From contig OZ026833.1 of the NCBI GenBank assembly GCA_964023205.1, positions 35,442,366-35,506,365 of the forward strand: a stretch of 64,000 nt of DNA. Direction: 5' to 3'. Made by a program: the position numbers and the translations under genes. Each line of letters opens with the position of its first letter. Within the stretch, counting starts at the first letter, position 1. Source of the DNA: Lutraria lutraria (taxonomy: Eukaryota > Mollusca > Bivalvia > Venerida > Mactridae). The notes under the pieces were generated by a model. The model was not told where the DNA came from. It ran no database searches and saw only the letters and a list, made by a program, of their open reading frames with translations. This document shows positions 1 to 9,769 of this stretch, one piece after another.

Positions 1-1937
1 ATTATTTCTAATATACTGTATATCATATTTAAATTTATAAAAATTAATTTATTATAAAATTTGTATTTCGAAATTTCATGACATAATAAATTCACGTGCA
101 CATAGTTTTTTGGTGTTTTTTAGTTACATATTCAACAAACATCTTAAGTGTCATGAATGCGAAGCTTAATTATCATTACTATTGTTTAATAAAAATGACA
201 ATTTGTCAAATGTAATTGCTTTGATCCCGATAATCAACATTATTATCACATGTTCTTGGTGAAAGTTTGCTACTTATAATTCCAATTTAATTGTATTTAA
301 GGTCACAATTTCATAATTAAGTTATGATAATCATTGTATTTTATACACATTTTAAGTAATCACAGTTTGGTGAACGGAATGCCTTTAATCATGATAATTA
401 ATAATAATTTTAGTAGATTTGAAATTAGCTAATGAAACATAAAATAGTCAATTCAATTCAATTCTTTTATTTAGAGTCACAGTTTACACAATGTAAATAC
501 ATGTGAACATATCATAGTTACAGTTTATGAGTGGTTGTAGTTATAACATAAAAATTATGATATTATTCAAGGAAGATCCAGGGAAAAAATCTATAAAATT
601 GTCAAAATTCATTGATAAGGGCAAAGACCTATACATACATGTATGTATAGGTCTTTGATGAGGGGAAGTGATCAGAACAAAGATAAATTTCGTTATTTAG
701 AGAAAAAGAAAGGAAAAATATATCCATCTATAAATTAAAATCTACGACATGTAATAAACGAAAGCAGCTAATCAGTGCTGATGGATCTTGTTATCTACAA
801 TGAAAAAGTAATACATATATACTAGTACTTAAGTTTTATAAACAAGACAAATAAGTCAAATTAATGAGAAGTTGCTGAAGGTAAAATACTGATTCGAATA
901 AAGTATCAGTACTATAGTACTTAGAACTTAAGTTGTCCGAATAAAAAAAAGTGTGTTTCTTTTTTTACTGTCATACATAATGTGTCTTCGTATGGCTGGT
1001 TTCGATATTGAATTATCATAAAGTAATAATTTTGTGGAAAAAATCATAACGTTTAACTATGTTTCATATATTATTATCTATCTAATCAGTCCATAGTTTT
1101 AAGGATAATAATTGAGTACTTTCCGGTTTAGTTTACAAAATCCTCAACTTTTGGTATATTCATTTTGTATAGACGATTTTTGTATGTATGTGTAAATAAA
1201 CAGTTTTATCAGACTTTCTCTTGCGTTTGCAAGACTATTACACTAGGGACTGGATTTAGATGGTTTTCAATGATACTGATTTTGTCAAATAGTTGTTTTA
1301 TGTTTCTTGTCTCTTATAATTCTAGTCAGAATGATCACATATTTTTTTTTAATTAAAAATTTTTTTATATTATACGTTAATATATCTATTTATTTAATGT
1401 GGATGAGACATGAATAACAATTAAACCTATAAAGAAAAAAAGTTTCCAATGTACTCAATAGATAATCCCATTAACGCATGTGATTGCTTGTATATGCATG
1501 CTATTGTCAAATCAAATATACAATCACTGGATAATCCTATTACGGTAGCTGATTGCTTGTTTATTGCATAAGTGTGACACTTGATAACATGCCGATTCTG
1601 ATTGACAGACCTGATAATTTAACCATATGTAAGTTTAAACGACTTTTTCCGCATAGTCAAGTCAAAATACTTTTATTCACTCATTTCATGATACATGAAT
1701 AAATGAGGTGAACAATAAACATTTTAGTTGACGCTCGTTGACATTGATGGGACATAATCATACTAACATGCAGAAAATGAACATAAACAGATATAAAAAC
1801 ATAATACGATAGTAGAGTAAATTGGATTGAGATTCTTTACACGAGAAGAGAAAAAAGATGATGTCCAATACTTGCCAATATGGACACCGGAGAGTCACAA
1901 AAAATAGAAAATCAAACGAAAAGAGGTTTATTTAAAT
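1..1937. other. AT-rich non-coding DNA
   Basis: No coding exon, RNA gene or transposon domain could be supported. Open frames are short and of low-complexity AT composition. The only structure I see is the perfect palindrome at 622-657, listed separately. Confidence 0.6.
622..657. repeat. Perfect 36-bp palindrome
   Basis: The arms read CAAAGACCTATACATACA and its exact reverse complement, joined with no spacer, so the 36 bases equal their own reverse complement. The centre is an alternating TACATACATGTATGTA tract. It could extrude as a cruciform or be the relic of a small inverted duplication. No coding sequence surrounds it. Confidence 0.95.
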
Positions 1938-2645
1938 TAGTGGACAGTTTTCAAAATTATTTTAATGAACTTACATAACTTCACATATTCAGCTTTAGAC
2001 GCGTTGTTGAAGAGTTGAGTTAGTTTAAATGTACTTGGGTTTCTACAATAATACGATTTTAAAAGCTGCTTTCTTTCATCAATAAAAAGGTTACAATCAA
2101 ATAAATAATGATATTCACCTACTTTCGAACAGTTTATGCAGATACGTTCATTTAATGGTGCTTTATTCCAGTTGCCTGTTTCAATTGGGAGTTTATGATT
2201 TCTTGTTCTAATTTTTTAATAAAGGATAGTAAATTTATTGGGGTGTTTGATAGGTAATTTTCATAGCCAAATGAAGTTCTGACAATTTTGTAAAATGTAT
2301 TATTTTTACTTTTTTTAGATTTTTCCATGGCAGAAAACCAGTCATTGATATATAAATCTTTAAGTTTTAGTTTAATACTAAGTTTAAGCCATTTTAGTTT
2401 CAGCACGTTCTGATTTTGCCAAAAATCAGGGAAACCATATTTAATCAATAGTTATTTAATCTTATGAAACCATGGAAAATGTTTTTTGTTGGTATTATCA
2501 CCTATGTCATTGAATGATTTTTGCAGAATAAAATAGAGAATGGAAGATAATTTTGATGGGACTGAATTGTAACCGTTTAATATTCGTATCCAGAATGAGA
2601 TATCTTCAATATCGAGTGACAATGGTTGAAAATGTAGTATCTGTG
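1938..2645 (-). pseudogene. LINE reverse-transcriptase 3' fragment (degenerate)
   Basis: Read on the minus strand, this is the C-terminal part of a non-LTR retrotransposon ORF2, downstream of the RT catalytic core. Near the end are CINC, then EYHYLFDC, then an F.DERKQLL run and a terminal AEYVKLCKFIK, ending at a stop at 1938-1940. This is the C-x2-C-x7-H-x4-C arrangement common at the end of animal LINE proteins. The reading frame is broken: the piece upstream of about 2190 is in another frame from the zinc-finger-like end, and a stop lies near 2450. No RT core, endonuclease or 5' part is present, so it is a truncated dead copy. It is not the same family as the 19.8 kb LINE, whose tail differs. 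Confidence 0.75.
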
Positions 2646-2925
2646 ACTAGTGATTTATTTGAACATATTTAATACGGCAAAGGTATTGCATGTAAGCTAC
2701 ATTCTTCACTGGATGCAAAATAAGTTCATAAAAAAATATAGAAGAACACAATACAACTAAGTATATTTAAAGGTAAAGTTTTAGTGTGTGTTCAGTGTTC
2801 ATAAGTAAATACCCTTAAGAATGGTTCGCATGACTGTCATTACCCTTTAAAAATTTGAAACACCCGGCCCTACATAAAAATTCAAGTGGTATAATACCCC
2901 TTGCCCAAATATTTATCTGGAGCCC
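2646..2925. other. Non-coding spacer
   Basis: Nothing recognisable is visible between the LINE fragment and the composite repeat. Confidence 0.5.
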
Positions 2926-2961
2926 TGGTGGTATATTATAAATCGGCTGGGATATTTACCA

Positions 2962-3404
2962 GCCCATTTAGCTCAGTGGAGCATCTGACTTGCAAGCAGG
3001 TGGTCACGGTTATTAGCCAGCATCGGGCATATTATCATAGAACTAGGGTGGAGCAAAAGCTGGGTTAGTTGAGTCTGTGGTTGTCGCAATTAATTACTTA
3101 GATTGTTTTGTTTGTTTTTGCTTATATAGAGTTTTGCGTCACTTTTCAACAGTCAGAGTCATATGAGGCAGACAGTTCACCTAAGTATCGCTCCTGGAAA
3201 AAACCACAGTACTAGACTCCCATCCTCCGTAAGCAACTGCCTACTTTCTCACATAAAGAGTCTTGGTCGGTAGCGGGACTCGAACCCACAACCCTCTATC
3301 AGTGAGGGGTTACAGTGATTTGAAGTCAGCGACCTTAACCACTCAATGACGGAGGCGGGTACTATTACTTAGAATAAAAAGGAAGGAGGAATGTAGCATT
3401 TGGG
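2962..3404 (+). mobile_element. tRNA-Ala-like SINE (family A), interrupted
   Basis: The head has a tRNA A-box (TAGCTCAGTGGAGC) and an anticodon loop CTTGCAA, giving anticodon TGC (Ala). A body GCTGGGTTAGTTGAGTCTG and a tail TTACTTAGAATAAAAAGG follow, shared with the copy at 60399-60580. The body is split by a family B SINE at 3103-3363. Acceptor pairing is poor and there is a nested insertion, so it is not a functional tRNA. A 6-bp hairpin GGCTGG...CCAGCC sits just before the head in several copies. Confidence 0.75.
3103..3363 (-). mobile_element. tRNA-Ser-like SINE (family B), nested
   Basis: It is flanked by a perfect 10-bp target duplication ATTACTTAGA (3093-3102 and 3364-3373) inside the family A SINE. 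On the minus strand it starts with a class II (long variable arm) tRNA-like head containing GAGTGGTTAAGG and GGGTTCGAGTCCCGC, and ends in an A-rich tail (CAAAAACAAACAAAACAA). The anticodon loop is CTTCAAA. A second copy lies at 55524-55735 on the plus strand. Confidence 0.85.
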
Positions 3405-3442
3405 TATATTATATTTATAAATTGGCTAAGATATTCACCAGC

Positions 3443-3496
3443 CCGATGAGCTCAGTTGGTAGGGCATCTGACTCGCAAGCAGGTGGTCGCGGGTAT
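3443..3496 (+). repeat. Second, truncated tRNA-Ala-like head
   Basis: GCCCGATGAGCTCAGTTGG followed by a loop CTCGCAA (anticodon CGC, Ala) ends abruptly at the start of the T arm. The leader TAAATTGGCTAAGATATTCACC matches the leader before the first head, so the SINE is present as a partial tandem dimer. The same arrangement recurs at 60640-60688. Confidence 0.7.
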
Positions 3497-3839
3497 CTTA
3501 AATATGTTGGTAACATCAAATGCAAGGCATATGAGAAAATTCCAACATTGCTTTACAAAAAATATTTGATATTTTGTTAATGATTAGCTTGAATATGTAT
3601 CTGTTTCTAAATCTTCTAATTTAGATATTGGTAATTACTTAGACCTTTGGGCTATTACACATAGCTCAGGCTATAAAAGTTTGGGATACCATAGCACTAT
3701 CAGCTGTCACATTCATAAAGTTAATGTAACACAATGCCTTTATCAGTCATGTTTTTGATTTACTCCAAAAATAATAACATGCATTTCAGTTGACAATTGT
3801 TGTAAAGCAAATATAGGTGAATATGTAGATATTTACAGT

Positions 3840-4045
3840 GATTTTTCACCTTCTATAACAGAGGCCTATTATAGGCCTCTTCCCAACTGAAAATTTCTTT
3901 AAAATCATGCAGTTTTCCCAAAAATCCAAACTTCCACCAGCTATTTTATTTCCCAAGTCAGCTATTTTAGTGATAATTCTTCCCAAAATCTACAGGCTAA
4001 GGCCTCTTCCCAATGAAGACAGAAAAAAAACTGCTTTATAATACA
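3840..4045 (+). repeat. Dispersed repeat shared with 52370-52470
   Basis: TTCTATAACAG, a CTCTTCCC motif and TTTAAAATCATGCAGTTTTC occur here and again near 52370-52440. The stretch is missing from the paralogous copy 2, where the flanks are nearly joined (around 60735), so it looks like an insertion. The ends are not resolved. Confidence 0.5.
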
Positions 4046-4317
4046 TCTAAAGTTATTCATCATGTTTCCTCTATGCCTAAATACACCATTATATTTTGCT
4101 GTTAAAAAGTAACAAATAAATAAACCTTTTGCTATTCAATGGTTTATCTACATACATGATATACTGCTTCTTATATTGAATATTGAGAAATTTCATTATG
4201 TAAATGTTCATTTACTATTCATAGATAATTTGTACATGTATATTCCCACTATGTCTAAATTTTATGCACTTGAATGATGCTATAAAGTTACAGACAATAA
4301 ACATTTTGCTGTCTTAA

Positions 4318-4641
4318 AGACATTGAACCAGGAATGCGAGGAATTTGACTTATGGACCAGCAAGACCCCTATTTCCACAGTAGGGGGTAATAAAATAGAC
4401 AGGGTCATTGATAGACTAGCTTCTGCTTACATAATCAGTTACTCTTTGCTTATAAAAACAACAGGAATTTAGTGATATACTTATCATCACCATAAATCAA
4501 TAACACTTATGACCCTAGGTGTCAAGTATACAGATCGTGACCAGACAGGATTAATCTGCTTAGGGGCAATAAAACAATTGTGAGATAAGACCACACGTGG
4601 ATTTGGGGGGGGGTCACTTATATAGTAGCTGTTCAATGTCT
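4318..4641 (-). mobile_element. TTAA-flanked MITE, copy 1 (324 bp)
   Basis: Terminal inverted repeats AGACATTGAAC start at 4318 and end at 4641, each next to TTAA (4314-4317 and 4642-4645). The paralogous site near 61035-61050 has the same flanks (ATTTTGCTGTC and ATGYGTATACATATAAATAG) but no element, so the insertion and its boundaries are directly supported. No coding frame is present. TTAA target choice is typical of piggyBac-type transposition, but the tips do not start with the usual CCY. Relatives lie at 52590-53521, near 54806 and near 59220. Confidence 0.85.
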
Positions 4642-4929
4642 TTAATCAAATGCGTATACATATAAATAGAATACTGCTTTTTGTACTGAATGTCTGGAAA
4701 GTCTCAAACTCATAATGTAAACAGGTTAATTTACTATTGATAAATAATGGTAATTTGTGAATATCAAAACTCTTGGTATGCCTAAATATGCTTTTGCTAC
4801 TAAAAAGAAACAGGCCAATAAAGTCCGTCTGGATTTTCCTTGTCTCTTATGCATTGGCATTTGAAAATAACTTAGTATAATTGTTAAACACCATATGACG
4901 GTGTGCAGTGCTCAAGCTCCATGTCCGTA

Positions 4930-6010
4930 GCTCCAAGGTCAAGGTCACACTTGGAGGCCAAACATCAAAAATAGTGTCATATACCTTGTCCTGGCTGTAT
5001 CTCCCTTATGCATTGAAATAATTATTTGAAAATAACTGGATTAACTGTTAAATACCATGTCCAGTGGACCTCTACCAAGTTTGTTCAAATTATGGCCCTG
5101 GGGTGGAAATTGACCCGCCCCTGGTTTTTAACATTTTAAAAATCTGCTTGTAAGAAACCACAAGACCTAGAGATAAGATATTTGGTATACATGTAGCATT
5201 GTCTAGCGTACCTCGACCAAGTTTGTTGAAATTATGACCCAAGGGTGAAAAACTGGCCCGCCCCGGAGTTCACTTGATTTATATTATATATAGGAAAAAT
5301 TAAAAAATCTTGTCCAAAACCACAAGGCCTAGAGCTTAGATATTTTGTGTGTAGTATTGTCCTGCGGACCTCTAACAAGTTTCTTCAAATTATTACCCCA
5401 AGGTCAAAATTAGCCCCGCCCCGGGGCTTACTCTATTTTATATAGGAAAATTTAAAAAATCTTCTTGTCTGAAACCACAGGGCTTAGAGCTTAGATATTT
5501 CAGAAGTAGCGTTGTCTAGTGGACTTCTACCAAGTTTGTTTAATTTATGGATATGGGGTTAAAATTGGCCCTGCCCCGGGGGTTACTTGATTTACATAGG
5601 CTTATTTATAGGAAAATTTAAAAAATCTTCTTGTCCGAAACGTCAAGGCCTAGAGCTTAGACATTTTGTATGTAGCATTGTCTAGTGGTCCTCTACCTAG
5701 CTTGTTCAAATGATTGGCCTGGGGTCAAAATTGGCTCCGCCCAGGGTCTGATCTATTTTGTGTGGGCTTAACTAGGAAAATTCTAAAACTCTCCTTGTCC
5801 GACAACGAATGACCTAGAGCTTATATATTTTGCAGGTAGCATTTTTCTAGTGGTCCTCTATCATGGTAGTTCAAATTATAGCCCGCGGGTCTAAATTGGC
5901 TCTGACTGGGTTTACTGTATTTTATATATGCTTACATAGAAATAACAAAACATTCTTGTCAAAAACCCCAAGGCCTAAAGCTTAGATATTTTGGCTCATA
6001 ATTTTTTTCT
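4930..6010 (+). repeat. Tandem array, about 155-165 bp units
   Basis: The phrase CCAAGTTTGTTCAAATTAT and relatives recur at about 5076, 5217, 5376, 5531, 5698 and 5862. Each is followed by GGYCCTGGGGTCAAAATTGG and later by CAAGGCCTAGAGCTTAGATATTTTG. Spacings are about 141, 159, 155, 167 and 164 bases. Units are clearly diverged. The array opens with CAAGGTCAAGGTCACACTTG (from about 4938) and closes next to GGTGAGCGATACAGGGCCAT, a phrase I associate with dispersed bivalve repeats (not checked). Confidence 0.85.
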
Positions 6011-6469
6011 CTCGGGTTTTTATTTCTGGTGAGCGATACAGGGCCATCACAGCCCTCTTGTTTAAAAATGTGGTGAGAACACTGAATTATGTCTATAGTA
6101 AATAACTAATTGTCTAGAAATATAAAAATAGGAACAATATGAATTAAATACATGTGTGGGTACACATGTGATAGCAATTATTTCGGACCTATTTTTACAG
6201 AAATGAAAACCCCGGAATTCTGTAGTAACGACATCTTAAAACATTTTTTTTAAATTAAGAATTTTCTTTGCTAAAATATTTCTTAACTTGTGCATTCTTA
6301 AATATTACTCATCTCATTTTTTCCTAGCTTAGCAAATTTTGAATGAGTATAAGAAAATAATCAAGATACTTGCGAGATAAATGCGGGACCTGGTCTAAGC
6401 CGATTCGCACCTAACTTATCTCATACGGAAATTTACTTTTGCAATGATAATTTTACTAAATAACTAATT

Positions 6470-6815
6470 TGCCATGCAAAGATTTGCCATGACAATATTT
6501 TGCCAATTTTTTTTGCCATGGCAAAATAACAAAACTTATTTATTGATCAAAAGTATAAGGATTTTGTTAATTATGACACCTACACACACACACATTGTGT
6601 TTCTTTAGATATTAAAAAAAAACTTTCCCGTTGCAAAGACAGTTTTTCTTTGCATTTTTCTAGAAATCTAGTAAAGATAGAAACATGGGACTTACAATTT
6701 TTAAATAAATAACTTAATGCTACAATTTAATAATGCTTTCGTTTCTCAAAAGCGTGTAGAAGTAGGGACTGTATTTGCCAAAGACCGGCGCGGCAAAAAC
6801 AAACCGACGGAGGTT
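6470..6815. repeat. Decayed GCCATGGC palindrome cluster and GC-rich end
   Basis: Only one perfect GCCATGGC core remains (6515-6522). Neighbouring TTTGCCATGCAAAG and TTTGCCATGACAAT look like mutated members. The rest aligns with 63280-63790 and, inverted, with 49062-49800, including ATAGAAACATGGGACTTAC and the terminal GGCGCGGCAAAAACAAACC. Confidence 0.8.
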
Positions 6816-7869
6816 AAAAACAAAATAAAAATTCAAAGAAAATTTAAAAAAATCACTATATATATATTATAGAGTAAAGGTATAGATCTCATGGGCTCAG
6901 AAATCACATCGGTCATGTTTTTAAGGTCCTGTTGTAACAATTCTGAACCGATTCTTAAAGGCCTGGTCTTATTCGACTCCGAAATAATTTTTCTTTAACC
7001 ACCATTCAATCTTATATCAATATATTGCTCTGAACTGGAACAACAAGCCCTTCAAATTACAAAAAGTACATCTCGCCATCGATGTGACCTAAGTTTGTTT
7101 TCATTATCTACTGAGTAAATTTCTTTATTCCTTTGTGATTTCATACCGGCAACGGAAAAATAAATTACAGAATAATTGTAAAACTACACATTCAATTTCC
7201 AAAACAAAACTCTTAGCTGTTTCCATGAATATAGTGTTCATCATCTTAATAGATAAAATGTATAATTATTATAAGGTTCAAAACGTAATTCTAGTGAAAG
7301 CAAGTTGTTCAATTAGTAAATGCAAATATATTTTATAATGTGATACCGAATGCTATGCGGTTACTGTAAGTGGTCAGTGTTCGTGGACAATAATCTTACC
7401 TGCCGACAGTTGTTTTCCGTAATAACTGAAATTGTATTGAACCCCATGACGTTCTATCTTATCCGCGAAAAGAGATTATTTAAAGTACATTCGACAAAAT
7501 TAAAATATCTTTTTTTGGCCCGAACCAATATCACTCAATCACGCAATTACCCGTCAACAACATATATTATTCTTATTACCATGTCACATGATCTGCCAAG
7601 ACTACTAGGAAATTAATTCAATACCAAAAGTGCTATAAATTACATCCGATTCAATTTAAGAACATGACCCAAAGTACATAGTTTTGAATGGTATTGCATA
7701 TATTTCAAAAACACAAATACCATCCAATGAATGTGACAGTAATTTAATACCGAAGAATCTTAGAAGTATGATTTCATCAGAAATCAGCTCGAAATAGCAC
7801 ATATACATGTATACATTATATATATACATTCAAAGTCCTTCATAATTATTTATTGTATTTCATTTTCAG
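6816..7869. other. Non-coding, upstream flank of the IRG gene
   Basis: No exon with convincing splice sites was found. The missing first coding exon(s) and promoter of the IRG gene should lie here or farther upstream, but I cannot place them. Confidence 0.4.
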
Positions 7870-7920
7870 AAAGGACTAGCTGGACATGGTCAGATCCGAT
7901 AGTTGAACAATTTACCTCAG
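7870..7920 (+). CDS. Candidate upstream exon of the IRG GTPase gene
   Basis: A pyrimidine-rich acceptor (TTTCATTTTCAG, ending 7869) and a donor CAG|GTACAAAT (from 7921) bound a 51-base exon. It has no stop only in the frame with two leading bases. It ends with a single base (phase 1). The next exon, entered at 8305 after ACTTTAG, begins with two bases, so the codon across the junction is GGC (Gly) and the frame runs straight into the GTPase. That exact phase match is the main support. The peptide begins RTSWTWSDPIVEQF. The exon is entered at phase 1, so at least one further 5' exon with the start codon must exist and is not identified. Confidence 0.55.
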
Positions 7921-8304
7921 GTACAAATAATTTAAGATAAATAACATTACATTACACTATACATTATCGATATCAAAGCAATTTCAAAACGACAATTTAC
8001 TGCACTTAATGTGAGCACTGGAATGCATAAACATGATAACGTTGCACAGAATCCGGTGTTGTACAGGTGTGTAAGAAGGAACGTCGGTACTAAAGAATCG
8101 CTATAAACAACAGGATGAATTGTATCCCATAGAATACATAGTTCGTAATAGAAACGACAAGGCTTTATGTTGTACTTACATACACAATGTTAAAAGCGAA
8201 AGATCATTGATAAAACCATAGACCCGCATATATACAATCCACTTCCACAACAAATTTAAGTTCATACGAGTATAACATTTTGACACTTAGTTCATTTACT
8301 TTAG

Positions 8305-9443
8305 GCGCAGAATACATTAAAGAGCAACTGAATAAACGAGGAAAAGATCAGTTGAAATTTATCTTAGAAGAAGCAGAAAAAATGACAGTGCAGCCATTAG
8401 CAATTGGTGTTACAGGCGCCAGTGGACAAGGAAAATCAACACTTATCAATACGTTGAGAGACCTCCATGATCCTGACGATGAAGGATGGGCACCTGTGGG
8501 TGAAACTGAGACAACAACGGAGTGCAGAGCCTACAAACATCCTATATATCATAATCTGGTCTTTTGGGATATCCCTGGTGTAGGAACAAACCAATTTCCA
8601 AGAGACGGATATTTAGCAGCTATTGAATTTGATAGGTATGACTTCTACCTTATTTGTTCTAGCACACGATTTACTGAAGATGACCTTTGGTTGATCGAGG
8701 AAGTAACAGCGAGTGAAAAGAATTGCTATTTTCTGCGTACAAAAGTAGATCAAGATATACTAAGTGCTCAAAGAAGAAACAAAAGAATCACCGAAAAGGA
8801 AAAGCTCGATGAAATAAGAAAATACTGCCATGAAAATATTGATATTGAACACAAGGTGTTTCTGATCGATTGTTACGAAAAAGATCAATACGATTTCCCT
8901 ATATTTCTGCATACACTGTGTGCCGATGCAACACAAGAACACAAACGTTCATTGACACTCGGTCTCGTGTCGGTATCTGTAGAAATGATTGAACGAAAAG
9001 CCATGTATCTTAAGAGTGAAATTTGGAAAACGGCGACTCTTTCGGCGCTTGGTGGTGTTGTCTTCATACCCGGGTTTTCATTTGGGTTAGATGCAGTTCT
9101 GATCTTACGAAAACTAAACGAGTATCAAAGGCAATTTGAATTAACAGTTGCACATATAAAGAAATGCGCTGAATCGATTGGCCTACCAGAAACAGCATTC
9201 CGGAAAACTGCTGGGCTCAAAATAGATTTTCACATCATAGAAGAACAAGGTTTAAAGTTTTTAATCAAATATGTCGCTGTTGGTATGATGGCAGAAGAAG
9301 CCGTTCGTTTTGTGCCCGTTATTGGTGCGGCTATTGCATACAATACAACAGGTAAAATACTAGACAAAATATTAGATGACTGTAAACATGATGCAATTTC
9401 AGTACTTACGCTTGTCACAAGACGCCAGACTAAAATTGAATAA
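8305..9443 (+). CDS. Immunity-related GTPase (IRG / p47-type), main exon
   Basis: This exon encodes a dynamin-like immunity GTPase of the IRG family, which binds GTP and in vertebrates acts on pathogen vacuoles and other membranes. Visible motifs: G1 P-loop GASGQGKS (8415-8438, the GKS subclass), switch-region threonines in ETETTTE, G3 DIPG (8568-8579) and G4 TKVD (8739-8750). A C-terminal helical region follows with hydrophobic runs ALGGVVFIPGF and VPVIGAAIAY, as usual for the family. The stop is TAA at 9441-9443. Length (about 380 residues with the part seen) fits the usual ~400. The frame is open upstream to 8280 but has no ATG there. The first in-frame ATG, at 8382, would remove an N-terminal helix, so the true start is probably in an upstream exon spliced at 8305. 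No frameshift or missing GTPase motif is seen, and it looks functional. I cannot say which IRG subgroup it is. Confidence 0.9.
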
Positions 9444-9769
9444 AAAATATGCATGTGTCACAACCATACAACATACCTGTCTATCAGTTCAACGCGTAGT
9501 CAATATATCAGTTCAAAGCGTAATGCATCTGTTACGTTGGAATAAGACGTTTAAAGCTGCTTGTATGTAGAAAATAGCATTTCTTCACAGAAATAGAGAA
9601 GTAAGGACATGGAGACTACCTTTCGCATATGTTGAGATTTTGTCGATGTGCATTTTGTACGTTTATGATTGATTATTTTGTACAGTTTGAAACATTATTT
9701 GTAACATTTTGTATTTTCTGTATGCTGGAAACTGATGTGTAAGCAGTATATATACTGACTGATATATCC
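9444..9769. other. 3' flank of the IRG gene
   Basis: An AATAAA overlaps the stop codon (9439-9444). No clear downstream polyadenylation signal or further exon is visible. Confidence 0.4.

Larger units (their letters stand above)
2926..6815 (+). mobile_element. Composite repeat, copy 1 (about 3.9 kb)
   Basis: This non-coding unit is paralogous, in the same order and orientation, to 60356-63790. In order: a tRNA-Ala-like SINE, a second partial tRNA-like head, a unique spacer, a block with CAAGGTCAAGGTCACACTTG, about six tandem units of 155-165 bp, a short terminus containing GAGCGATACAGGGCCATC, a spacer, decayed GCCATGGC palindromes, and the GC-rich end ACCGGCGCGG...GGAGGTT that stops at 6815. 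Copy 1 is lengthened by a nested SINE (3103-3363), a MITE (4318-4641) and extra sequence near 3497-3780 and 3840-4045. No terminal inverted repeat was found, so the class is unknown. Helitron-like or MINE-like is one option, because tandem-core elements of that kind are known in bivalves. Confidence 0.7.

Noticed and set aside
3443..3496. Possible tRNA-Ala gene
   Set aside because: The sequence stops before the T arm and sits in a SINE-derived tandem. No acceptor pairing is possible.
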